Below the pieces are notes generated by a model. That model saw only the letters and a list, made by a program, of their open reading frames with translations. It was not told the origin of the DNA and did not search any database. Shown one piece after another: positions 54,197 to 63,512 of a DNA stretch of 64,000 nt. The stretch is from Sphingomonas alba (GTDB lineage Bacteria > Pseudomonadota > Alphaproteobacteria > Sphingomonadales > Sphingomonadaceae), in the NCBI RefSeq assembly GCF_023516555.1, contig NZ_JAMGBD010000001.1:868001-932000 (forward strand). The letters run 5' to 3'. A program made the translations under genes and the position numbers. Numbering within the stretch: position 1 is the stretch's first letter; each line of letters begins with the position of its first letter.

Positions 54197-54436
54197 ATGA
54201 AAGCCCGCGTCTTCGTCACCCTGAAGCCCGGAGTGCTCGATCCGCAGGGCAAGGCGATCCACCATGCCCTCGAAGGACTTGGCTTCGGCGGCGTCCAGGA
54301 CGTCCGGGCCGGCAAGCTCATCGAACTCGACCTTGCCGACGGCACCAGCGACGACGAAATCGCCGATATGTGCCGCAAATTGCTGGCCAATACGGTCATC
54401 GAGAACTTCCGGATCGAACGGCTGGAGAACGCATGA
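54197..54436 (+). CDS. purS: Phosphoribosylformylglycinamidine synthase subunit PurS
   Basis: 79 residues from ATG 54197 (AGAGGAAA upstream). PurS bridges PurL and PurQ in the multi-subunit FGAM synthase. Hallmarks are [17 protein letters not shown] and the terminal NFRIERLE. Coupled to purQ by an ATGA overlap. purL and purC are not in the window. Confidence 0.95.
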   Translation: MKARVFVTLKPGVLDPQGKAIHHALEGLGFGGVQDVRAGKLIELDLADGTSDDEIADMCRKLLANTVIENFRIERLENA

Positions 54437-55098
54437 AAAGCGCCGTCATCGTCTTCCCCGGCTCCAACTGTGACCGCGACCTGAAGGTCGCAATCGAACT
54501 GGTGACTGGACACGCGCCGGAGATGGTCTGGCACAAGGAAAGCGAGCTTCCGGCCGGGATCGGCCTCATCGCCATCCCCGGCGGCTTCTCCTACGGCGAT
54601 TATCTGCGGTCCGGAGCGATGGCTGCCCGCTCGCCCGTCATGCGCGCGGTTTCCGAAGCCGCTGGGCGGGGTGTGCCGGTCCTGGGCATCTGCAACGGCT
54701 TCCAGGTGCTGACCGAGGCCGGGCTCCTCCCCGGCGCCTTGATGCGCAATGCGGGCCTCAGCTTCGTCTCAAGGCCGGTCGCACTAACCGTCGAAAACGC
54801 CCAGAGCCTGTTCACAGCCCGCTACCGCCAGGGCGAGGCCATCTCCATTCCGGTCGCCCACCACGACGGCAATTACCAGGCGGACGGCGAGACCCTGGAC
54901 CGCCTCGAAGGCGAAGGCCGCGTCGCGTTCCGCTACTCCGAAAGCGTCAACGGTTCCGCACGGCAGATCGCAGGCATCATCAACGACGCCGGCAACGTGC
55001 TAGGCATGATGCCGCACCCGGAGCGGGCGATGGAGCCCGCGCACGGCAATGAGGACGGCAGACGCCTGTTCGAAGGCTTGCTGGAAGCCGTTGCCTGA
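54433..55098 (+). CDS. purQ: Phosphoribosylformylglycinamidine synthase subunit PurQ (glutaminase)
   Basis: 221 residues. Class I glutamine amidotransferase that feeds ammonia to PurL. Catalytic Cys in [20 protein letters not shown] and the His/Glu pair in MMPHPERA. Normal length and start overlapped with purS. Confidence 0.96.
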   Translation: MKSAVIVFPGSNCDRDLKVAIELVTGHAPEMVWHKESELPAGIGLIAIPGGFSYGDYLRSGAMAARSPVMRAVSEAAGRGVPVLGICNGFQVLTEAGLLPGALMRNAGLSFVSRPVALTVENAQSLFTARYRQGEAISIPVAHHDGNYQADGETLDRLEGEGRVAFRYSESVNGSARQIAGIINDAGNVLGMMPHPERAMEPAHGNEDGRRLFEGLLEAVA

Positions 55099-55107
55099 GT
55101 CTGGCGG

Positions 55108-55317
55108 TTAGCGGTCGCGCTTGACGTCGAGCCGCTGGCAGCCAGCCTGGCCCGGCGGCAACATGCAGAGGAAAGCACGGTCAGGCCCGTTGGGATCGAC
55201 GACGACGGTCCGCTTTTCCATGGTCATGGGGTCAGTGAGGATGACGATGGTCGCGGCAGCAGCCGGCGATGCCACGGCGGGCAAAGCCAATGCAGCGAAG
55301 GCGGTCGCCAGTCTCAT
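55108..55317 (-). CDS. Small exported protein
   Basis: 69 residues from the second of two ATGs (GGGGGA ahead). Signal peptide to about 21 (ASPAAAA-TI), then VILTDPMTMEKRTVVVD with two cysteines (C51 and C59) that may pair. A longer reading through tRNA-Arg is an artefact. No family recognised. Confidence 0.65.
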   Translation of the reverse strand: MRLATAFAALALPAVASPAAAATIVILTDPMTMEKRTVVVDPNGPDRAFLCMLPPGQAGCQRLDVKRDR

Positions 55318-55419
55318 CATTCCCCCAAGTCGTTGCACGGAGCATCCGCCTTTACCGTTGAACGTAAAATGAATGGCCGGTTTGTTGACCCAAGGCAATG
55401 CCGCTAGACGAATTCCCAC

Positions 55420-55496
<77 letters not shown>

Positions 55497-55499
55497 AAC

Positions 55500-56102
55500 C
55501 TATTCGGCCTTGGGGCTTTCGTGGCGGCGAAGCCGGGTGGCGAGGACGTCGATGACATGGTGCTCGCTCTTCGAGACGCCGTCGCCGAGCCCAAGCTGGC
55601 GGGCGATTTCGCTGCCTGAGACGGCGGCGACGTCGTGGCAGGCATCGAGGATCCGCTGCACCCGCTCCTCGCGCTCGGCGGGCGGGAAGATGTTAAGGCC
55701 GAACCGGATGACCTCGATCGCCGTGTCGAACAGTTCCTCCGAGGGACGCGCGTGCAGCCATTCGTCGAGCTTGGCGTGGGCTGGGCTCCCTGCCTCGACA
55801 CCGCGATCGTGAGCAAGGCGGAGAACGACATCATGTTCCTTGCGTGAGACCTTGCCTTCGGCCCAAGCCACCTGGACCAGATGCGCGCACAGGAAGGCGG
55901 ACGCCGTATCGGCAGTGATCCCGAGCGAACGGGCGCGTTCCAGCAATTCCGGATTGTCGACATGCAAGCCGTCGCGAAGCGCCTCGGCCATGTCATCAAG
56001 CTTGTTGGCGTTGCGCAGCTTTTCGAGAAGCCTGGCGTCCTGCTGGCGAAAATAATTCGCCTCCATCGCCTTTTCACGATCGCTTAATATGCCCTTGTCC
56101 AT
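55500..56102 (-). CDS. TerB-like protein
   Basis: 200 residues, all helical and charged. Segment LVQVAWAEGKVSRKEHDVVLRLAHDRGVEAGSPAHAKLDEWL follows the TerB/DjlA-like acidic-helix pattern; an earlier MEANYFRQQDARLLEKL helix precedes it. TerB proteins bind Ca2+ and are tied to envelope stress or tellurite resistance. Its stop is four bases past tRNA-Arg, convergent. Confidence 0.65.
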   Translation of the reverse strand: MDKGILSDREKAMEANYFRQQDARLLEKLRNANKLDDMAEALRDGLHVDNPELLERARSLGITADTASAFLCAHLVQVAWAEGKVSRKEHDVVLRLAHDRGVEAGSPAHAKLDEWLHARPSEELFDTAIEVIRFGLNIFPPAEREERVQRILDACHDVAAVSGSEIARQLGLGDGVSKSEHHVIDVLATRLRRHESPKAE

Positions 56103-56257
56103 CGCTCACCACCCATGAGTCGGCTATCATGATTTGCGGCAAGCATAGCCGTTATCGGCGATTTCCAGAACATCCGGACATTCCCTGAACGGCGAAGGGG
56201 CAGACATCGGGTTGCCCCCGATAGGCGCGCTCCGGGAGAGGCATAGGGTGCGGCGCC

Positions 56258-56536
56258 ATGGCGAAACGCATTCTCCTGCCCGAAAGCGATCCGGCGGCGA
56301 CCCTCCTCACCGTCGAGGAGTTGGAGATGGGCTTTAGCGACGGCCATGTCGAAGCCTTCCGCGAGACGGTGATTGCCGCCATCCGCGAGACATCTGAATT
56401 ACTCAGGACTGAAGACATGCCGGCGCGCTGGCGGGCGCAGCTCGACCGCCAGGTCCGCCACATGCGGCACTATGTCGAAATCGCCGACCTCTATCTGGCG
56501 AAGCAAAGCGGCAGCGGATCCAGCCTGATCAACTAG
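56258..56536 (+). CDS. Hypothetical protein, 92 residues
   Basis: Charged helical protein (TVEELEMGFSDGHVEAFRETVIAAIRETSELL, WRAQLDRQVRHMRHYVEIADLYLAKQ). Shares CTAG with the convergent ackA end. I do not recognise a family, and the ribosome site is unclear. Confidence 0.5.
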   Translation: MAKRILLPESDPAATLLTVEELEMGFSDGHVEAFRETVIAAIRETSELLRTEDMPARWRAQLDRQVRHMRHYVEIADLYLAKQSGSGSSLIN

Positions 56537-57708
56537 AGCCCCAGCAACGCCGCGGTATGGCGGCAGATCACCATCTCTTCGTCTGTCGGCAGTACCCAGA
56601 CGGGGATCCTTGAGGACTCCGCGTCGATACGCTGGGCGTGGTCGGCGTTCGCCTGCTCGTCGAGCGCAGCGCCAAGCCACCCGCAGCCGGCGACCACTTC
56701 CGCCCGGGTCTTCGTGTCGCGCTGGCCGATACCGCCAGTGAAGACGAGGCCGTCGAGCCCGCCGAGCGCGGCCGATAGCGAGCCGATCTCGCGCACGATG
56801 CGATAGACGAAAAGGTCGGTTGCCTCCTTGGCCCTTGGATCGTCCGACTGGCGCAGCGTACGCATGTCGGACGAAATCCCCGACACGCCGAGAAGGCCTG
56901 ACTTCTTGTAGACCAGGGCCTCAAGCTTCCGTGCATCCATTCCCGCTTCGTCCAGGAGGTAGATGAGGACGCCGGGATCAACCGAGCCGCACCGGGTGCC
57001 CATCATCAGGCCCTCAACCGCAGTGAAGCCCATGGTTGTCGCGGCACTCTTGCCGCCATCAAGCGCACAGAGGCTGGCCCCGTTGCCGAGGTGAGCGATA
57101 ATGATCTTCTTTTCGGCGTAGTCCGGCGCGACCTCACGCAACTTTCCTGCGACAAATTCATACGAGAGGCCATGGAAGCCGTAGCGGCGCACGCCCTTGT
57201 CGGTGATGTCGCGCGGGAGCGCGAACGAATAAGCAAGCGCCTCCTGCGTTTGATGGAAGCTCGTGTCGAAGCAGGCGACCTGCCGAATTGCCGGCACCCG
57301 CAATGCTATCGCCTTGATCGGCCCAAGGTTATGCGGTTGGTGCAGCGGGGCCAGCGGGGTTAGTTTGTCCAGTTCCCGAATGACCTCCTGCGTGATTTCT
57401 ACTGGCGCAGCATATTTGGTCCCGCCGTGGACTACGCGATGGCCAATGCCTTCGACAGTCGAACCGGGGAGCAATTCCCTGAGCTTGTCGATGATGACGT
57501 GCATTGCCTCGGCATGGCCAAAGCCTTCCGGGGGCCATTCATGCTTGGCCACTTCCTCGCCGCCGGCGTTTTCGACAGTAAGCCTCGGCGATACCCCGAT
57601 CTGCTCCACCTGGCCCTTCAGCAGGAGCTTCTCTTCGCCGGCCGTATCGTAAATGCCGAACTTCACGCTCGACGAACCGGCGTTCACGACTGCGATGCAT
57701 TTGGCCAT
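56533..57708 (-). CDS. ackA: Acetate kinase
   Basis: 391 residues, ASKHA fold. Interconverts acetyl phosphate and acetate with ATP/ADP. VNAGSSSVKF (nucleotide), HRVVHGG, ACFDTSFH, HLGNGASLCA and TRCGSVDPG motifs are complete. Last gene of the DUF3141-pta-fabI-ackA operon. Confidence 0.94.
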   Translation of the reverse strand: MAKCIAVVNAGSSSVKFGIYDTAGEEKLLLKGQVEQIGVSPRLTVENAGGEEVAKHEWPPEGFGHAEAMHVIIDKLRELLPGSTVEGIGHRVVHGGTKYAAPVEITQEVIRELDKLTPLAPLHQPHNLGPIKAIALRVPAIRQVACFDTSFHQTQEALAYSFALPRDITDKGVRRYGFHGLSYEFVAGKLREVAPDYAEKKIIIAHLGNGASLCALDGGKSAATTMGFTAVEGLMMGTRCGSVDPGVLIYLLDEAGMDARKLEALVYKKSGLLGVSGISSDMRTLRQSDDPRAKEATDLFVYRIVREIGSLSAALGGLDGLVFTGGIGQRDTKTRAEVVAGCGWLGAALDEQANADHAQRIDAESSRIPVWVLPTDEEMVICRHTAALLGL

Positions 57709-57719
57709 GGGCTTGCTCC

Positions 57720-58496
57720 TCAGGCGACGATGTTGGCGCCGCCGTCGATGTAGATCGTGCCGCCCGTGATCCGCCGGGCGTAGGGACTGGCGAGGTAGGC
57801 GCAGGCGGAGCCGACATCGTCGATGTCGACCAGTTCGTGCAGCGGCGACTGCGACGCGGCATCGTTCAACAGCCGCGAGAAATCCTTGATGCCGGACGAC
57901 GCGCGGGTAGCGAGCGGCCCGGGCGAAATCGGGTGGACGCGGATGTCCTTGTCGCCAAGCTCGAACGCCAAATAGCGGCAGGCCGCTTCCAGCGCCGCCT
58001 TGACCGGCCCCATGACGTTGTAATTGGCAACCACTCGTTCTGCACCGAGATAGCTCATCGCGAACATCGTACCGCCATCCTTCATCAGCGGGGCCGCGAG
58101 CTTCGCCATGCGCACGAACGAGTGGCAGGACACATCCATGGCCCGTGCGAAGCCGGCCGCAGAACAGTCGAGCAGCCCGCCCTGCAGGTCTTCCTTGGGC
58201 GCGAAGGCGATCGAATGGATCAGACTGTCGAGACGCCCCCAGCGCGCGCCGATTTGGTCGAATAGTGCCTCCAGCTCGCCCGGGTTTTCGACGTTGAGGG
58301 GCGCCATGATTTCGGCCCCCAGCGCCTCGCCAAGTGGCTCGACATGCGGACGCGCCTTGTCGTTAAGCCAGGTGATGGCGAGGTCGGCGCCGGCCGCCCG
58401 GAAGGCGGTGGCGCAGCCGTAGGCGATGGACTGGTCGTTGGCGATGCCGACGATCAGCGAATTGTGACCGTCGAGGATCGGCCGGACGTCGCTCAT
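57720..58496 (-). CDS. fabI: Enoyl-[acyl-carrier-protein] reductase (NADH)
   Basis: 258 residues from ATG 58496. FabI-type SDR with Y149, then Y159-x6-K166 (NYNVMGPVK) instead of the classical YxxxK. The N-terminal nucleotide site is GIANDQSIAYG. Reduces trans-2-enoyl-ACP. Between pta and ackA it may serve a separate acyl pool, not bulk fatty acid synthesis; whether it is the only FabI cannot be told here. Confidence 0.92.
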   Translation of the reverse strand: MSDVRPILDGHNSLIVGIANDQSIAYGCATAFRAAGADLAITWLNDKARPHVEPLGEALGAEIMAPLNVENPGELEALFDQIGARWGRLDSLIHSIAFAPKEDLQGGLLDCSAAGFARAMDVSCHSFVRMAKLAAPLMKDGGTMFAMSYLGAERVVANYNVMGPVKAALEAACRYLAFELGDKDIRVHPISPGPLATRASSGIKDFSRLLNDAASQSPLHELVDIDDVGSACAYLASPYARRITGGTIYIDGGANIVA

Positions 58497-58500
58497 AGGC

Positions 58501-59481
58501 TTACTGGATCGCCGCGCTGGCGTCCGCGCGCCTGGCGGCGGCGACGAGCTGGGCAACCGCGCAGGAGGCGAGCCTTGCGATCTCGCTGTCGGCGCGGCTG
58601 GTCAGGATGACCGGTACCTTGGCGCCAAGCACGATGCCGGCTGCGTCGGCACCGGCGAGGAACGACAGGCTCTTCGCGAGCATATTGCCGGCCTCAAGGT
58701 CGGGAACGACGAGCACGTTCGCCTTGCCGGCCACCGGAGAGTCGATCTTCTTGATCTTCGCCGCTTCCGGGCTGATCGCATTATCGAGCGCCAGCGGTCC
58801 GTCGAGCTGGGCGCCCGTGATCTGGCCGCGGTCCGCCATCTTGCACAACGCCGCCGCTTCGAGCGTCGAGGGAACGTCCGGGTTGACGGTCTCCATCGCG
58901 CTCAGGATCGCGACCTTGATGTCGCCCGGCGTCAGCACATGGGCGAGGTCGATCGCGTTCTGGGTAATGTCGACCTTGCCCTTCAGATCCGGTGCGATGT
59001 TGACCGCCGCATCGGTGATGATGAGCGGCTCGTCGTGGTCCGGCACGTCCATGACGAAGCAATGGCTGATCCGCCTTGCGGTCCTGAGTCCGGTGTCGCG
59101 TTTCACGACAGCGCCCATCAGCTCGTCGGTATGGAGGCTTCCCTTCATCAGCGCCTCCGCCTTGCCCTCGCGGACCAGCGCGACGGCCTTGGCGGCGGAG
59201 TCGACGCTATGCTCGGCATCGACGATGTCGAAGCGGCTGATGTCGATGTTATTCGTCGCGGCGACTTCGCGGATCCGCTGCTCCGGCCCGACCAAAATGG
59301 GTTCAATCAGCTTGAGGTCGGCGGCGCTGAGCACCGCCTCGAGCGATGACTTGTCGCAGGGATGGGCAACGGCGACGCGAGCAGGCGGGTTCTGCTGGGC
59401 GCGCGCCACCAGCCGATGGAACTTTTCATGGTCGCGGACGGTGGTGGTCTGCGTCGGTGCCGGCGCGTCAAGAACGGACAT
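58501..59481 (-). CDS. pta: Phosphate acetyltransferase (PTA/PTB family)
   Basis: 326 residues from ATG 59481 (AAGGAGG upstream), starting 14 bases inside the DUF3141 gene. Moves an acyl group between CoA and phosphate. LMKGSLHTDELMGAVV, ITDAAVNIAPDL and IVLGAKVPVILTSRAD mark the PTA/PTB core; the short form resembles phosphate butyryl/acetyl transferases, so acyl chains longer than acetyl are possible. No hydratase domain is fused in this copy. Confidence 0.92.
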   Translation of the reverse strand: MSVLDAPAPTQTTTVRDHEKFHRLVARAQQNPPARVAVAHPCDKSSLEAVLSAADLKLIEPILVGPEQRIREVAATNNIDISRFDIVDAEHSVDSAAKAVALVREGKAEALMKGSLHTDELMGAVVKRDTGLRTARRISHCFVMDVPDHDEPLIITDAAVNIAPDLKGKVDITQNAIDLAHVLTPGDIKVAILSAMETVNPDVPSTLEAAALCKMADRGQITGAQLDGPLALDNAISPEAAKIKKIDSPVAGKANVLVVPDLEAGNMLAKSLSFLAGADAAGIVLGAKVPVILTSRADSEIARLASCAVAQLVAAARRADASAAIQ

Positions 59482-61648
59482 TCTCGTCCTCCTTCTTCGC
59501 GGCCGAGGCCGCTTTGCCATTAAACAATTTCTCGATACGGCCGAGGCGCTTTTTGCCTTCGGCGTTCAGTTCGCCCTGCGCACTCACGATGCGCTGGATG
59601 GCGCGGAGCACCTTCGCCCGCTCATCCACGTCCTTGGGGAGCAGCTTCGGGATGGCGTTGACGGCGCGCTTCTCGTCGAGCCGAAGCAATAACGACTGGT
59701 CACGCAAAGCCTTCTTGAGTTGGCCCTCGCTGCGCGGACGCCCGCTGAACTGGGCATCGTGCATCGCCTTGATCACGGCGAAGCTGCGCTCGTCGGCGCC
59801 GCCCGCCCCAGCAATCACGAAAGCGATGGACCTCAGCGCCGCCTCGACCGCGCCACCCTTGTCGAACTGCCCTTCCAGCTCCTCGCGCTGTTTCGCCTGC
59901 ACCTGCTCGCGAACGGGATCACGCGCCGGCGCTTTGGATGCCTTCGCGCTCTCTGGATCGAGCCCGACCAGCGCCTGCACCAACGGCGAACCATAGGTGT
60001 AATGGAACAGCCGCTCCGTCATGGTATCGCGAGCGGCGCCAAAGGCCGTCAGCGTGTCGCTGATCGACTTGGCAACCGTCTTTTCGAACGCTGACAGCGG
60101 ATTGTCCTCAGCCGCCGGCTGGCGGTTCTTACGGACCTGCTCGGCAGTTTCGGCAACGAGCCGCATCGCCGGATTTTCGTCGGAAAAAATGGCGAAGCGC
60201 ACGCGGTTGGGATGCATCTTTTGGGCCCAGTCGCCGAAACCGGGCGGCGTCAGCGCCTCAACGAACGGCCTGGCATAGGAGGCGTAGAGGCGGCGGTTGA
60301 TGGCCGACAGGCGATCGACCGCTGCAAATTTGAGCTGGTCCTTGGGGCTATTCTCACCGAGCTTGCGGATATCGTCGAGCGTCCGCGGCTGGAGCTTGAA
60401 GAGGTAGCGGCCATGCACGAGTTCCTTATTGGCCGTGTCCTCGCCGACATCGTCGATCACCGCCTCGTAGAGTCCGGGCGGCATCAGGTCGATCATGTCC
60501 ATTGCACTCGCGAACTCGTCATGCTCGCGCGTCGCGATCTTTCCGGACACGAAGATGCCGAGATGCCCGACCGTCTCGTGGATCGCGTAGACGATGGTCT
60601 GTCCGTTGGCGACGAGGTCGCGGTCGGTCGGATACAAATCGGTGATCCACCCGAGCGCCTGCTGCGGTGGCGTGATATTGTCGCCCCACGAGCAGAAGAC
60701 GATGATCGGCGACTGGATATTCCTGAGGTCGATCTGTACGCCTTCGGAAGTGCGCAGCTCACCGGCGGTGAGCTTGTTGCCGACGAAGAGGTTGTCGGCG
60801 ATCCACTGCATCTCGCCGGCATTCAGCAGCACCGGGCTGCCCCACCAAGTCTCGAAATCGAGGAATCGCTCGGCCTCGGTGTCGACCTTGGAATAGACGT
60901 TGTACGGCTTTTCGAAATAGGTGTTGGCCGGATCGAGACTCTCGAAATTGGCGACGAGGTTGGCGCCATCGAACTTGCCGCCACCAAGGTCGCCGGCAAG
61001 GCTCGTCAGCCACGTGCCACCGACCATTCCGCCCGTATAGCGCATCGGATTCTTGCCGCGGACGCCGGCCCAATAGGACAGCGGAGCTCCGGCGAGCAGC
61101 AGCGGTCCCGGCACTTCCGGATGGGTCGCGGCCATGATCGCCGTCTGCCAGCCCGCCTGGCAATTGCCGATGACGACGGGCTTGCCGCCTTCCGGATGGA
61201 GCCGGGCAACTTCACGGACGAATTCCGCTTCCGCATTCCAGACGTCTTCGATGGTCTGGTCGGCCACCGGTTCAGGCAGGAAGCCGATGAAATAGCAGGG
61301 GTGGCCGTCTTCCAGTGCCACCCCGATCTCGCTGTCCGCTTTCATCCCGCCGATGCCGGGCCCATGGCCGGCGCGCGGATCGACGACGACGAAGGCGCGC
61401 TTGGCCGGATCTGTCGGGACATCGGGAAGCGGCGCGACCCGGACCAGCGCGTAATTGACCGGCCGCGCCAGCTTCCGGCCATCCATCACCAGTTCGGCAT
61501 CGAATTCCAGGACATGGGGAGCGACCTCTGCCTGCCGCTCACGGTAGGTATTGCCGCGCTGCCGGAGGACGTCGAGGAACAGGATCGACCGTTGCCACGC
61601 GTCGCGCAGATATTCGTGGGCAGGGCCAAAGGTCTGCTCGCCGGGCAT
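59468..61648 (-). CDS. DUF3141 protein, PHA-synthase-like alpha/beta hydrolase
   Basis: 726 residues from ATG 61648 (GAGGCG upstream). N-terminal SILFLDVLRQRG and RPVNYALVRV are DUF3141 marks. The fold is alpha/beta hydrolase with a PhaC-type nucleophile elbow G161-N-C163-Q-A-G166, aspartate D323 (SWGDNITPP) and H362 (VGHLGIFVSG), so a Cys-Asp-His triad like that of polyhydroxyalkanoate synthase. The last 250 residues are helical, a possible self-association tail. Heads the pta-fabI-ackA operon. The 258 bases upstream hold the promoter region and show no PHO box. Confidence 0.85.
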   Translation of the reverse strand: MPGEQTFGPAHEYLRDAWQRSILFLDVLRQRGNTYRERQAEVAPHVLEFDAELVMDGRKLARPVNYALVRVAPLPDVPTDPAKRAFVVVDPRAGHGPGIGGMKADSEIGVALEDGHPCYFIGFLPEPVADQTIEDVWNAEAEFVREVARLHPEGGKPVVIGNCQAGWQTAIMAATHPEVPGPLLLAGAPLSYWAGVRGKNPMRYTGGMVGGTWLTSLAGDLGGGKFDGANLVANFESLDPANTYFEKPYNVYSKVDTEAERFLDFETWWGSPVLLNAGEMQWIADNLFVGNKLTAGELRTSEGVQIDLRNIQSPIIVFCSWGDNITPPQQALGWITDLYPTDRDLVANGQTIVYAIHETVGHLGIFVSGKIATREHDEFASAMDMIDLMPPGLYEAVIDDVGEDTANKELVHGRYLFKLQPRTLDDIRKLGENSPKDQLKFAAVDRLSAINRRLYASYARPFVEALTPPGFGDWAQKMHPNRVRFAIFSDENPAMRLVAETAEQVRKNRQPAAEDNPLSAFEKTVAKSISDTLTAFGAARDTMTERLFHYTYGSPLVQALVGLDPESAKASKAPARDPVREQVQAKQREELEGQFDKGGAVEAALRSIAFVIAGAGGADERSFAVIKAMHDAQFSGRPRSEGQLKKALRDQSLLLRLDEKRAVNAIPKLLPKDVDERAKVLRAIQRIVSAQGELNAEGKKRLGRIEKLFNGKAASAAKKEDENVRS

Positions 61649-61906
61649 TTGGGGGTCGCCTCGCAGTTGAGCGGCAAAAATATGCCGCAGGCCAGCGCGG
61701 AGAATCCGGATATCCCCTGACGCACCGCACAAAGTTCCGCGCCAATCGCGAAGCTGAAGGGGCCCATCAGAAACTCTATGAGGTCGAATAGGGACTCACC
61801 CCGATACTAGGCTCCTCCCAGACGGCTAATGCTCCACTCCGCTCGCGACTGGATTTCGGGGGCGTTTGTCGTCCGTTCCAGTCCCTAGTCATTGGTGGAG
61901 GGGTGA

Positions 61907-63505
61907 ATGGACTACGAGATCGACAGCAGCGAAGATATCGCACTTCCCGAACTGGATTTCACCGAACCGCCAGTCGGATCGGATCGCCGTACATTCATGG
62001 TGCGGAGCGCGATGGCGACCGCGATTGCAGCGCTTGGCGGCACGACGAATGCCCTTTGGGCGCAAGAACCGGCCGGCGCGCCCCTGACCGGGGGCAAGCT
62101 CGACCCCAACCTGGAAGTCGTGAAGCAGGAAAAGGGTCCGGTCATGACCCTGGTCGACGAATTCTACAAAGTCGGCCCAGGTCCGTCGTCCTCCCACACC
62201 ATCGGTCCGATGCGGATCACCTACGATTTCTATCAACGGGCGATCAAACTTCCGCAGGCGACCCTCGACCAGGCCACTGCATTGAAGGTCCATCTTTACG
62301 GCAGCCTCAGCGCGACAGGTAAAGGTCACGGGACGGAGCGCGCCGCGCTGGCCGGCCTCATTGGCCATGAGCCGGCGACGATCGATCCGGTCGCGGTTCT
62401 CGACAAGATGGCCGCAGAGCCCAACAAGACCTATCCGGTTAAGCTCGGAACGAAGACGATCAACGCGTCGCTCGCCGACATCATTTACGACGCCACCAAG
62501 GGTGATTTCCCCCATGCCAACACCATGACGGCCAAGCTGATGGCTGGCGACAAGGTGTTGCTGGAGCAGGAATATTATTCCGTCGGCGGCGGCTTCATCG
62601 AATGGAAGGGCTATACGCCGCCCAAGAAGAACCCGCCCAAATATCCCTATGTGACGATGGCGGACCTGCTGAAGCATGCCAGCGACAACAACCTCACCGT
62701 GGCGCAAGTCGCCATGGCGAACGAGACGTCGATTTCCGGCAAGAGCGAAGCAGAGGTCAACGCCTTCCTGGACAAGATCATCGGCGCCATGCGCGCCACG
62801 GTGAAGACGGGTTTGGCAGCACCGACCGCAACCTTACCCGGACCCATCAAGCTCAAGACCAAGGCACACGATGTCTATGCCAACGCCTCGAAGGAGACCT
62901 CACCGGCGCGGAAAGGCATAGGTCTCGTATCGGCAGCGGCTCTTGCCGGGTCCGAAGAAAACGCGCGCGGCCACCTGGTCATTACCGCGCCGACGGGCGG
63001 TTCCGCAGGTGTGATGCCGGCCGTCGTCTATTCGCTTGGACCGGACATGGCGAAGAAGTCCGACCAGCAGATCCGCGACGCGCTGCTCGCCGGCGCGGTT
63101 GTCGGATACCTGTGCAAGCACCATGCGACCTTGGCTGCGGCCGAGGGTGGCTGCCAGGCCGAAATCGGGGTCGCATCCGCCATGGGTGCGGCGGCGATCG
63201 CCCAGGCGCATGGCGCATCCAACCAGGTGATCGCCAACGCTGCCGAAGGCGCCCTTGAGCACCACCTCGGTATGACCTGCGACCCGGTTGCCGGCTTCGT
63301 GCAGATTCCCTGCATCGAGCGCTGCGCATTCGGCGCGGTGAAGTCGTGGACAGGCTATCTCATCGCGTCAAATGAGGTCCCTGCCAATCGGCGCGTAGAC
63401 TTCGATTCCACGGTCCAGGCGCTCGCCATCACGGCGAAGGAAATGAACTCAAAGTACAAGGAAACCTCGGAAGGCGGCCTAGCCGTATCCCTGGTCCTTT
63501 GCTGA
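61907..63505 (+). CDS. sdaA: L-serine ammonia-lyase (iron-sulfur) with a twin-arginine leader
   Basis: 532 residues. Residues 1-25 are acidic, then the twin-arginine motif D-R27-R28-T-F-M and a hydrophobic segment to about 50 (ALWA-Q). The rest is the single-chain type 2 serine dehydratase: PSSSHTIGPMR (93-103), then Fe-S cysteines C416, C458 and C469, spaced exactly as C343/C385/C396 of the Legionella enzyme, plus a C-terminal Cys (C532) matching its tail residue. Converts serine to pyruvate and ammonia. The leader implies export through Tat with the cluster already built. Confidence 0.9.
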   Translation: MDYEIDSSEDIALPELDFTEPPVGSDRRTFMVRSAMATAIAALGGTTNALWAQEPAGAPLTGGKLDPNLEVVKQEKGPVMTLVDEFYKVGPGPSSSHTIGPMRITYDFYQRAIKLPQATLDQATALKVHLYGSLSATGKGHGTERAALAGLIGHEPATIDPVAVLDKMAAEPNKTYPVKLGTKTINASLADIIYDATKGDFPHANTMTAKLMAGDKVLLEQEYYSVGGGFIEWKGYTPPKKNPPKYPYVTMADLLKHASDNNLTVAQVAMANETSISGKSEAEVNAFLDKIIGAMRATVKTGLAAPTATLPGPIKLKTKAHDVYANASKETSPARKGIGLVSAAALAGSEENARGHLVITAPTGGSAGVMPAVVYSLGPDMAKKSDQQIRDALLAGAVVGYLCKHHATLAAAEGGCQAEIGVASAMGAAAIAQAHGASNQVIANAAEGALEHHLGMTCDPVAGFVQIPCIERCAFGAVKSWTGYLIASNEVPANRRVDFDSTVQALAITAKEMNSKYKETSEGGLAVSLVLC

Positions 63506-63512
63506 GAAATAC

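Noticed and set aside
60212-61720. Plus-strand open frame of 502 residues
   Set aside because: Mirror frame of the DUF3141 gene, whose catalytic residues are intact.
61649-61906. PHO box upstream of the DUF3141 operon
   Set aside because: I looked for CTGTCAT-type 7-mers because of the remembered Sinorhizobium operon and found none.
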